Assembly: GCF_901709675.1 (NCBI RefSeq)
Contig: NC_051090.1
Location: 11,107,342 to 11,171,341 of the forward strand
Direction of reading: 5' to 3'
DNA from: Syngnathus acus
Taxonomy: Eukaryota; Chordata; Actinopteri; Syngnathiformes; Syngnathidae
DNA length: 64,000 bases
The notes beneath the pieces were generated by a model. The model was not told where the DNA came from and searched no databases. It saw only the letters and a program-made list of their open reading frames with translations. Positions 42,301 through 52,800 of this stretch are shown piece after piece (position 1 is the stretch's first letter; the number at the start of each line of letters is the position of its first letter). The position numbers were made by a program, and so were the translations under genes.

Positions 42301-43195
42301 TTTACTTCCAAATCAAAGAGTTAAATCATGTTCTGTAAATTTCAACGGGTTACAAAGCTGCAGTGGCAATATATTTCACATAGCGCACATGAGGGCAACA
42401 TTGGAGAAGTTCTCATGAGGGAGCCTCATCAACAAGGAACAAGGTTGCAAATCAATGTCCATGTTAGTGTTTTGAAAAGAAAGTAAATTGATAGATGCTA
42501 GCTGTTTGAGCGCAATGCTACCATGATAAAAAAAAAAAAAAAGTTGGATCGTTTTTTTCTGATCATCTTGGTCAGACTCAGAGGGGTGCGATATTCAAAT
42601 CTCCTCTCCTGGTAAAAAGGTCCATCTGCAATGACACCACGATGATCCAAAGAGGCCCTAAGCTCACCTTGCGTTTGGCTTGGCCGGCCGCTTTCCGAAA
42701 GAGCAAGCCCAGCAGCCGAGAGCGCCTCGCCAGCTCGCCAATGTAGCGGATCACCTGGTGGGTGCCCTCCACCACTTTTTGCAGCGCCTCCAACCTGCGT
42801 CCCTGACCCTCCATTTGCTCACAGAGCCTCTCCACCACTGCCCACAGCCGCCCAAAGACCACCGCCACCTCGGAGCCTCGGATGAATCCCGGGTGGGCAT
42901 CGCAGAGGCCCCCCTCGCTCTTTGGCGCCCGAATTGGATTCATCCCTCTCACGTCCTGGGACAAAACGTCCAGTCGGGTCAGGACAGCATGCTGCGTGCT
43001 AAGCAAGCGCTCCATCTGAGAGGTCAAGGCGTCCATGCGGCTCTCGATGCAGCGTAGGGAAGCATGGGAACAAGAGGAAGACGCTTGGGACTGCTCTAAT
43101 CCGTTGAGCGAGGCTCTTCTCCCAGCAGACTTCTGGCCATGAAGAGGCTTGAGGTCATACATTTTGGCTAAAGAGCTGACCAAGGTGGAGTTCAT
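39398..43195 (-). CDS. mylk4: Myosin light chain kinase family member 4, complete, 12 exons
   Basis: Serine/threonine kinase of the calmodulin-dependent myosin light chain kinase group. Exons in gene order: 42668-43195, 41799-41871, 41322-41637, 41034-41248, 40869-40974, 40664-40757, 40464-40573, 40245-40386, 40111-40181, 39917-40045, 39609-39840, 39398-39442. Phases agree throughout: 2061 nt, 686 residues. The N-terminal exon (1-176) predicts coiled coil and resembles the MYLK3/long MYLK4 N-terminus. Residues 200-400 are acidic, low-complexity. The kinase domain (about 405-665) has GGGRFGQVHKC, K434 (LAAKII), E450 (RNEIQVMNQL), HLDLKPEN with D526, DFG D546, and GTPEFLAPE. It best matches mammalian MYLK4. 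The start ATG giving MNSTLVSS is inferred; a 5' exon may exist. A short tail (KSKCGSTRPPSPTC) follows the domain, and no calmodulin-binding helix is obvious. The short intron 41249-41321 is only 73 bases. Confidence 0.94.
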
Positions 43196-45206
43196 GACTG
43201 ATGGGCCGTTTACCTCTTCACAGGGAGAAAACAAAACCGCTCGTTGATAAAGTCCTGCCACTCATCAATGAACAAGAAGAGCAAGTAGCGGGTGAAGAAT
43301 GAGCTGGCCCACAAGACGCCACTTCTGAGCGGAGTTTGGAAAAGAGCAAACGGCCCGCCTCCAAATGATAAAGCGCAGCCCCAAAGGGTGGGTGGTCAGC
43401 GATAACAGTGGAAGGTTGGAGCGGCCAATCGGGGATTGACGGGGGCTTGTGGGGAGCTGTTGGAGAGGATCGCTATCTGACATTTGAGATGCCTCAAAGG
43501 TGTTAGAATCTCAGGAATTTGCGACCGACACTCGCCCGGATTCTAAGAAAGTAATAAAAGCTCATCAAAAACAACAATGACAACTTGGTGAGATTTGGAA
43601 GATGGAACTCTACATTCAAAGTTGATGAGCAAAGGGAAGGTGGTGGGGGGGGCAAGTGTGGACCGGACCACAAAACCACAACAGGCCACTAGACCGGTGT
43701 CACAATATTTGGTAAGTCTGGCTTTCATCTCTGAAATCTTGTATTTGTTAGGAGAGGGAACCAGAATCTCTGCATGCCAACATGCCCTCAGCATGACGCA
43801 CAGCCATTGTCATCGTCCTGGACCAAAATAATACGGTGCAAGCACATTAGGTTTTGGATCAGAGCTTTCATTTAGGACCAGTCAAGTTGGAGACTCACAT
43901 GTAAGCTGCGCCATTTTTAAAACATGAGCAGTAGATCGATATTTGTGGTCAATGAGTTAAGGTCTCACGAAGCTATTGTGGTGGCAAACAACCGCTTGAA
44001 ATGAAAATGGCATTCGAGTGCTTATATGCGCCATTATCATTAATGTCCTCCTTGAAAGGCCAAGTGTGATTCTAATTTCTAAGATGGTGGGTTTTTTTCC
44101 GCGGCATCACAGGGGTGCCAAGTATGTGGCAATGGAAAGAAAGCCGCACATTGTTATCTCTTTGGCCGCACCTGCTTTCATTTAATCAGTCGAAAGTTAT
44201 GCGTCGCCGCCGACTGATGACAGTCTCTATCGGCCTTGATTACCGTGCGACTTTTTCCACCGTGGACACGGATGGACATCGAAAAGTTCCACAAAAGGAC
44301 CCGAGGTGTGACATCTGTAGTGTGTGTATTTACAATGTGGGGTTTGAGATTGTGGCTGTCATTCGTCAGTGCCTGTGAATACATTGCATAAGATGCTCAA
44401 GCATGCCTCGTGCCTTGAAAATAGACATCCGCAGAGCAACTTCCCCAAGTTGTCAAGTTTGTCGCTGGTTGTCACCATTACGTAAGTGCATGACAACTGG
44501 ATTGTGGATCTATGATGTCCTTGCCACACCACACAATGCGTGTTAAGCCTAATGCCCGAAAACCTTCACACGCAGACAGAGACACGCACACCCAGCGCCG
44601 CTTAGCAACAAAATCCAGCTGAGGATCCAATGTCGTGGTACATCTTAAATTAGTAGTGTCTAGGTGTGAATAGCTACCTATGTTCATCATTTGTCTCTCT
44701 AGCAATGCCACAAATATATTTGAAATACATCTTTGAACACAACCCTACAAATTCAAACTGTACAGATCAATCCATCTATCTATCTATGTCTCATTGCGTT
44801 CACTTTCTGATGGCAGTTATTGAAGGTTGTGCGCACTCTCGGTGTTGTACCACCAGATGGCAGTCAAGACTTGAAATACTTGACATGCTCCTGGTACGCA
44901 TTTTGGCCATCTGATACGAGAGAACGCCAAACACGCGCACACAGTCGCACGCACGCACAAACACTAATATAAATATAAATAGGTTTGGTGTGCTCACATA
45001 GCAGTCGCGGCTTACTCAATTATCATAATTCGGTGCGTGGTGACGTCAAAGGCAGCGCACGCTAAAAGGGGCATGCACGGTAGCAAATGGGACCCGAACG
45101 TTCGTTAATCATAAGGATCCTCTTTATTGGCCAAGTATGTCAAAGGACACAAGGAATTTGTCTCCCAACGGTGCATGCTGTCTATTAGGTTGAATTAACG
45201 AGTATA
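43196..45206. other. Upstream of mylk4, no gene seen
   Basis: No supported exon or transposon. It should contain the mylk4 promoter. A reading frame (43265-43483, minus) near the mylk4 5' end could be 5' UTR, but I cannot link it by splice signals. Confidence 0.45.
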
Positions 45207-46817
45207 CAGTGCCTTGCGAAAGTATTCGGCCCCCTTGAACCTTTCAACATTTCGCGACATTTCAGGCTTCAAACATAAAGATATAAAAGTTACATTTTTT
45301 GTCAAGAATCAACAACAAGTGGGACACAATCGTGAAGTGGAACAAAATTTATTGGATAATTTAAACTTTTTTAACAAATAAAAAACTGAAAAGTGGGGCG
45401 TGCAATATTATTCGGCCCCCTTGCGCTAATACTTTGTAGCGCCACCTTTTGCTGCAATTACAGCTGCAAGTCACTTGGGGTATGTCTCTATCAGTTTTGC
45501 ACATCGAGAGACTGGAATTCTTGCCCGTTCTTCCTTGCAAAACAGCTCGAGCTCAGTGAGGTTGGATGGAGAGCGTTTGTGAACAGCAGTCTTCAGCTCT
45601 TTCCACAGAGTCTCGATTGGATTCAGGTCTGGACTTTGACTTGGCCATTCTAACACCTGGATACGTCTATTTGTGAACCATTCCATTGTAGATTTGGCTT
45701 TATGTTTTGGATCATTGTCCTGTTGGAAGATACATCTCCGTCCCAGTCTCAGGTCTTTTGCAGACTCCAACAGGTTTTCTTCCAGAATGGTCCTGTATTT
45801 GGCTCCATCCATTTTCCCATCAATTTTAGCCATCTTCCCTGTCCCTGCTGAAGAAAAGCAGGCTCAAACCATGATGCTGCCACCACCATGTTTGACAGTG
45901 GGGATGGTGTGTTCAGGGTGATGAGCTGTGTTGCTTTTACGCCAAACATATCGTTTTGCATTGTGGCCAAAAAGTTCGATTTTGGTTTCATCTGACCAGA
46001 GCACCTTCTTCCACGTTTGGTGTGTCTCCCAGGTGGCTTGTGGCAAACTTTAAACGTGACTTTTTATGGATATCTTTGAGAAATGGCTTTCTTCTTGCCA
46101 CTCTTCCATAAAGGCCAGATTTGTGCAGTGCACGACTGATTGTTGTCCTATGGACAGACTCTCCCACCTCAGCTGTAGTTATCTGCAGTTCATCCAGAGT
46201 GATCATGGGCCTCTTGGCTGCATCTCTTTGTTTGAGATGAAAGTTTGGAGGGACGGCCGGGTCTTGGTAGATTTGCAGTGGTCTGATACTCCTTCCATTT
46301 CAATATAATTGCTTGCACAGTGCTCCTTGAGATGTTTCAAGCTTGGGAAATCTTTTTGTATCCAAATCCGGCTTTAAACTTCTCCACAACAGTATCTCGG
46401 ACCTGCCTGGTGTGTTCCTTTGTCTTCATGGTTCTCTCTGCGCTTTAAACAGAACCCTGAGACTATCAAAGAGCAGGTGCATTTATACGGAGACTTGATT
46501 ACACACAGGTGCATTCTATTTATCATCATCAGTCATTTAGGACAACATTGGATCATTCAAAGCTCCTCACTGAACTTCTGGAGTGAGTTTGCTGCACTGA
46601 AAGTAAAGGGGCCGAATAATATTGCACGCCCCACTTTTCAGTTTTTTATTTGTTAAAAAAGTTTAAATTATCCAATAAATTACGTTCCACTTCACGATTG
46701 TGTCCCACTTGTTGATTCTTGACAAAAAATTAAAATTTTATATCTTTATGTTTGAAGCCTGAAATGTGGCGAAATGTTGAAAGGTTCAAGGGGGCCGAAT
46801 ACTTTCGCAAGGCACTG
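45207..46817 (-). mobile_element. Decayed Tc1 element (DD34E) with intact ends
   Basis: A 1611-base element flanked by TA. The termini CAGTGCCTTGCGAAAGTATT and its complement AATACTTTCGCAAGGCACTG are perfect, and the inverted repeat continues well inside with GGCCCCCTTGAACCTTTCAA. It encodes a broken transposase on the minus strand, so it is not autonomous. Confidence 0.95.
45471..46430 (-). pseudogene. Tc1 transposase pseudogene
   Basis: Fragments in different minus-strand frames cover the protein. The N-terminal part has KTKEHTRQVRDTVVEKFKAG and a stop in the helix-turn-helix region. Then come RTTISRALHKSGLYGRVARRK (45988-46206), [16 protein letters not shown] (45864-46046), and finally QQDNDPKHKAKS ... 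WPSQSPDLNPIETLWKEL (45471-45833). Exactly 34 residues separate the second Asp from the Glu, the classical Tc1 spacing. At least two frameshifts and a stop disrupt it. Confidence 0.92.
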
Positions 46818-47455
46818 TAGGTTGCAATGGAGAGCTTGTGAGTGACAAGGCTCAACGCACACAAGGGATTCGAGGTGAGTTCAGCGCTCATGTGGGATGG
46901 CTGTAATGATACGATATTTTGGAGCCGGTACTGTATGTGCTGGCGACGTGTACAGTACATAGGTCAAAATGATCCCGGCATCTTGAGTTTCTTGACACGT
47001 CAAAGTTTTTTGACCCCTCTCACTGGGATATTTTTTGATCCGCTGACAGCTCTGACTCAGTTAAATGTCCAAATTTATTGATCTCAAATAACTAGATGAA
47101 CCCGTTTGATTTCATTATTGAAATCATGGTTGCACTGCAATGTGTTCTGAAGCGCTGCTTGCGAAAGATGCATCAATATTGTGGCAGTAATGAGTTATGC
47201 AAAGTATTGAAAGTGGACACCAGTCAACAAGCCCGCGCGAGAGTCGAGCGAAAGCCAGCCATTCCCCGAGAGAAGAGCCCAACTCGGCTGACTTGGGAGA
47301 AGAGGCGGGGAACTCGCTGGACTGGTCACCCGGCAATTGAAGGGCACCAACAAACAACCCTTTGAATTCACCCCAAAGGACAATTCGTAACTAGAATTTG
47401 CAATTTCTGTAGAAATTGTGTGTGAAGGCGAAGGGGCTTAATAAAACTTTGGGGA
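46818..47455. other. Intergenic, nothing recognised
   Basis: Between the Tc1 element and a diverged tandem repeat. Open frames of 60-90 codons are present on both strands without any domain or splice support. Confidence 0.4.
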
Positions 47456-48400
47456 ATGGTACAGAATGATGTTTAAAGTTGGAACGAGTTGAATCGGTCA
47501 CAAAATGGAGAAATTAGAACGGAAAGAGGCAATTTTGTAAAATTTTGCGTGAATTCTAAAGCTGAAAATTTTGAATTTTTGGTAAGTGGGAAGTTTTGGA
47601 ATAGGTAGGCTTGAGATGAACAGTTAAACGTTGAAACAGGTTGAATTGGTAAAAAGAAACAGAAATTAGAAGGACAAAACTAAATTCTGCGGAAATTTTA
47701 AAAGTGAAAAGATGAATTTTTTTTAATCGTGAGAAGTTTAGTAAGCCATACTTTGGAATCCTAAACTTGAAACCAGTTGAATCAGACAAATTTGTAAAAC
47801 TGAGAGCAGATGTTGAATGGCCCATAGAGAATGAATGGGGGGAAAAACGTGCGCCAAAATGTTTTTAAATTTGGAACAAAATGAGAACTACAGGTTCAAA
47901 ACCCATACTTTGGAATGTAAAAGCTGAAACGGGTTGAATCGGACAAAAATTAAATTAGTTAGAGCAGATGTTGAACGGCCCATGGAGAATGAATGGGAGA
48001 AAAAGTTAAATTTTGGGAAAAACCATGCCAAATTTTTTTGAAACAAAACTGCAACCCTCACTTTGGAATTCTAAAGTTGAAACCAGTTGAATGGGACAAA
48101 ATTGTTAAAGTTAGAGCAGATGTTGAATTTGTGCAAGGAAAAAAATTGAAAGCCCTTAATGGCATGAATATCTGGAATACGTGTAAAGTGAAATGAGGTG
48201 CATTTGATCAATTATGTGAAAGAAAATGAGAAATGTTGAATGTGCCATTAAGAATGAATGGTAAAATTTTGGCGAGAAATTTCTCGAAAATCGTCAATAT
48301 TTGGAATGGAAAAACATACAAGCACGCTTGGCGTGAATATTTGGAATAAGTGAAAAGTGGAATGAGGTGAATCGGATGAATTATGTGGAAGTAGTTAAGC
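47456..48400. repeat. Diverged tandem repeat, about 6-7 units of ~110-160 bases
   Basis: Units recur near 47475, 47630, 47765, 47920, 48074, 48187 and 48355. Each carries a version of GTTGAAACCAGTTGAATCGG followed by ACAAA and, in the better copies, AGAGCAGATGTTGAACGGCC, then GAGAATGAATGGG. The copies differ strongly, which indicates age. Open frames in it are short and not gene-like. Confidence 0.8.
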
Positions 48401-48589
48401 GTCAAAAAAGTGGGTGGAAAAGCAATAACGTGAAGGCCTTCGCACAATGATGAACCAAAGTTAGAAACATGTTTTGGGGATGCGGGCGGAATATTGACTA
48501 TCTGGACAAGCACAAGAACAATATGAGAAACTCCATGCAGACATGGCAATGGACGTTTTTGTTTCTTCACGGCATTATCGCTAATCATC

Positions 48590-49345
48590 ATGGGTGGCCT
48601 CTCCACTGGCATATCAACCTTCCCTGGCCTTCATCCTAGCAGACACTATTCTATCTCAGGAACCTTCCTGAACACCAATTGCAACCTGCTCGGCTCAGTT
48701 TCATCAACTCCTAACCACACTTGCCGTTGCTCTGCCCCGTTGAGCTCAAGTATTTCAAGTCGTCCGTTGACGCTATGCGGTCTCCGTGTCGCCTCACTCC
48801 TCCTTCCTTCACGCACACACATCTATTGTGTCTTAGTTGGAAGCATCATCGCTGGCCTTTTCAGTGCATGTTTTCAGCGCCCTTCTAAATGTTTCTCCAG
48901 CTCATCCTGGCTTTCACCGCCGATCGCAATGTTATCTGCAAACAAAGCTCATCCATCATTACTGCAAAGTGGAAGGGGCCTAGAGCGGATCCCTATTGCA
49001 GTCCCACTTCCACCTTAGGCTCTTCTGCCACACAGAAAGCAGCCCTCATCGGCGTTCTGCGACCCTCAAGTTTGAGCTTGACGTACACACTGCAGCTCCT
49101 TCTGACATTCTCTGGACTTCTTAAGACAAATCATACGTTTGGCATTCTCTTCCTTGGCATGTATCCAAACTGTTGTTAGCAAATACTCACACCTAGCTAA
49201 CATTGCTCTTTCCAAGAAGTCAGTTGCGTGGCCCATCCACATGATTCCTCGACAGTTCCCGCAACTCTGCACATGGCCCTCGGTCTTGAAAACAGATACC
49301 CCAGGACACTTTTCCTCCATTCCTTTAGCATTACGTCACCCTCGC
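48590..49345 (-). mobile_element. Decayed LINE reverse-transcriptase fragment
   Basis: On the minus strand, pieces of a non-LTR reverse transcriptase are visible in several frames. EGHVQSCGNCRGI matches the usual VQSCGNYRGI motif; KEWRKSV lies just upstream of it, and CQKELQCV is the remnant of the segment before motif A. Frameshifts and stops separate them, so this is a dead copy. The clade (RTE-like?) is not resolved. Confidence 0.7.
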
Positions 49346-49822
49346 AAATTCTATGAACCAAACGTGATTCAATGGAACAATTACAAGGTGCACGTATCAG
49401 CACTGTTGTAGCGTTTATGAGTAGATTGCTTCGATTGTATCACTGGCGCAAAGGTGTAACATTTGTCAGATGATGCATTTCATTTGCTCTTTGCTGCTGT
49501 GGACATGTTTGCATTGCACAGAGGGCAGAGACTTCATCTGCGTGCTGCGGCTGGAGTCGTGCGAGGTGACACAATTTAGATGTCACAGCCAGTGACATGC
49601 ATGTGACATTTGCGTTTCCACAGACGAGCTGTCTGGAGTGCACCCAAAACAAATTGGTTCACTTTTGCGCTCATTATTTTGTTGTTGTTGAGCAAGCGAC
49701 GGGTCGCCTCATTGGTAAAAAAGGAGTTTGTTTTTTGCTTGTTGAGCTCAAGATGGCATCTAGGCACGGGATCATGAGATACATTTGATCACCTCTGAGC
49801 CGGTTACTTGTCGACGCCATGT

Positions 49823-52800
49823 TCAATACGACAGAAATGCTGATCTGAGGCTCGTGCGTATGGACAACATTAGTTCGTTAATGCCGCAGCATGGAAACGG
49901 ACCCGTTTCTTTCACCTGTCTGTCCGCTGGTCGGGTCCTCCCCTTCTTTTTGATGGCAAATAATGTCCACAGCCTCTGCAGCGTGAGGAAAGTGGCCACC
50001 AGGCACACGCTTCCGAGTAGCCAGAGGTCTTTATCCCTTCGGGAGCTCTCCATGATGGAACGCTTCCTCTTTCTGGCCGTCCTACCTTGACTGCTAAACT
50101 CTCGGCCGTCTGCCCTGAGCTGCGGGCAGCGGACAAGAAATGACTGACATGGGACTGGAACGCAGGCCTCCGGCAGTCTTAATTCCTCTCGTCTCGCTCA
50201 CAACAGACTTGAAAAAGAACAAGGGTCGGCTCAAAGACAAACCTAGCCGTTGGCCCTCTCGGCAGCTTCCTCGCTACCTCCCACTCGTCAACCTAAAAGG
50301 AGAGCACGCCGAGACGGGAATGGGACAGGTGGTGTTCAGTTCGGGGTGTCAGTGCGAATCAGATGCCTGCTATCCTTTAACTTCAGACACAGCACTTGGT
50401 AGTTGCGTGCTCCAAAATATATTTACCAACAAGTGCTTCAGAGCCTCCTTTGCTCAGTTGAGGCAAACTGAACATGGACAGTCAAAGCTCCTCCATCGCA
50501 GGGGTTGCGCAAAAAGTCAAAGCTGCAATATAGCCTCCCTCAGCCTGTTTTCACAGCACTTATTTGGAAGGTCTTTTAACACATTTTAAAATAGAACAGA
50601 CACAATCAAACACATTTCACATATTTACAGTGAACCAAAATATTCAGTCAGTCTAACAGTGTACCCATCCCTGGCAAATCCTGTTTTGCCAAGCTTAACT
50701 TATTATCTCAAAGTACACATCAATAATTATGCCCGAACACATTCTTCATAAAATGAATTGACAGTCTGTAAACATAAAACACAGGATAGTCGAGGACTAA
50801 GACAGCTTCAGTACAAATGAGGCTCACACTCCCCATTTCCTCTTCTTTTAAAATGTACAATGTCATGCACAATACTGCAATGCCATCGATTGGCCAAATG
50901 TGGAACTACGCTCCCCAAATAAACAAATAAATAAATAAAGTGAGATAACAGGACAAAAAAATTCTGTGAATCTAGACTTGTGATGGTAGTGAGGTTTCCT
51001 GTAGTGCAACAAACCTTTGTATCCAGTGTGCGTGCGTGGGTGCATGTGCGTGTGTGTGAGTGTGTGCGTGCGTGTGTGCGTGTGCGTGCGTGTGTGTGCG
51101 CACGCTTGTGTGGATGTCAGTGGGGAGGGACATAAAACATTTTTGAGAAGCCCGAGAGCTCTCCCTAGTGGGCGTTTTGCATTCCCGCAAGGGTTTTGTG
51201 CTAACGGGTATCTGATGTCATTACAAGGCCTGCAGCCTCCCCAAACAAGTTTGCGTGAACCCAAAATATCACAAGTTGTGTTTTGTGTAGTGCATGTCCG
51301 TTGTCCCGTTTGCGGCTTGCCTACCTGCAGTTCCATGTGTTTGAGTTCCCAGAAGCAGCGCATGGTGCCCACCTTCTCCAGGTGTCGGTAGAAGGCCAGG
51401 CGGCCAAAACGAAGGCTGTTGCTGCGGTTGCGGATGGCCTTCAGTCCTTCCATCTTCTCCACAATGGGCGACATGGGGATAGGCGGTGGTACCGCTGACG
51501 TTGGCACTTTGCCGTTCTTCATTCCAGCGGGCTCATGACAAGGAAGCTTCCTGTCTGGCCTGCAACAACAACACGTGTTTAGCAACCTACATTTTAAGTG
51601 TGCTAATGAGATAGAATCATAATTTGCATGATTTTTAACTGGAGTTGACTTAGATATGTCAAATAGTGCCACCATGTCAAAGGATTAGACCAAAATGTGG
51701 ACAGCGCTTTGATTCATTCCACCGGTGGGGAGCGGCATGACATATAAAAGGGGAGCGATGAGATGTGGAAATCCAGCCCGACGCCTGCGCGGGACAGCTG
51801 GCTTTCAGCTCTACCTGTTGAGCCTCTGGGGGGCTTCATGGAAGATTACCAAGGATATTTTTACCTCCAGAATGCCTGTGCTTTACAATTAGCCAGTCTG
51901 TCGTTTCACAACAGCGTGTGCGTGTGCGTGCGCGTGTGCGTGCGCGCGTGAGCAGGCAACGCAGACGGTCTGCAGCAGCCAGGGCTGTCCTCCAGCTCCA
52001 GGGGATTTCTCAAGCTCGGATTTCAACTCTAAAACCAAGGGTGGCCTGAATTGGACAGCTGGTATCGCTGCTAGTGGCGGCTCTTTAACTTTTATGATTT
52101 ACAACGCGGATTCCAAACACGTGAACACAAACATACAACAAATGTTTGTTTGTATGATGCACTTTCAATTAAGAGCGCCATGAAGACATCTTTTTCTTTT
52201 GTGATCTTTGGTCATGAGCTTTGGCGGAGCCAGAAATGATATGAGAAAGCGGCAAGCAACCTTCAAAAATAGAGCAAAAATGTGGTCGGGATGAAGCTTG
52301 GGGGTTTCTCGTCCTCCAAAGTGTCTGATCAAAGTGTGGATGAACACTTCTGACACAATTCGGCTGAGACAATCGGATGAGTGGACATTTGCATCATAAA
52401 TAATGTCGTACAATTCCCAATCCAGCCAAAAATAAAAAGCCAATCACTTCAACTTCAGAAGTATTTGAGCAGCCGAGTGGTGACTTTCATGGCTGACTTT
52501 GACACACAACAGCTGGCCTGGCAAAAAAATGCCTTCAAGAGTTGGCGTTTTGAGGCATCGGCCCGTGCCATACCTTCCAAAGCGGTGTTGACAGCCAACA
52601 GCTCGTGAAAGCCCAAATGCATCGACCAGTATGGCTGATCCCGGGTCAAGTTGCTTTAAAGAGCTTTATTTTTGGTACGCCCGAGCACACGAAGAAGTCA
52701 TGCAGGTCAAATGGAAAAGCTCCATCAGCGAAGAAGCGCTTTGGTCCCAAAGAGCCGCCGCGAGGCTTGTTGCCAGGCAATCGGGCTAGGTAGGCGGCTT

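Noticed and set aside
43265-43483. Possible first coding exon of mylk4
   Set aside because: An ATG is present, but no clear donor/acceptor pair links it to exon 42668-43195, and a stop lies between in the kinase frame.
50863-51675. 270-codon minus-strand open frame
   Set aside because: It runs through a real-looking exon (51325-51559), then an intron and a GT microsatellite; splice signals show only the exon is coding.
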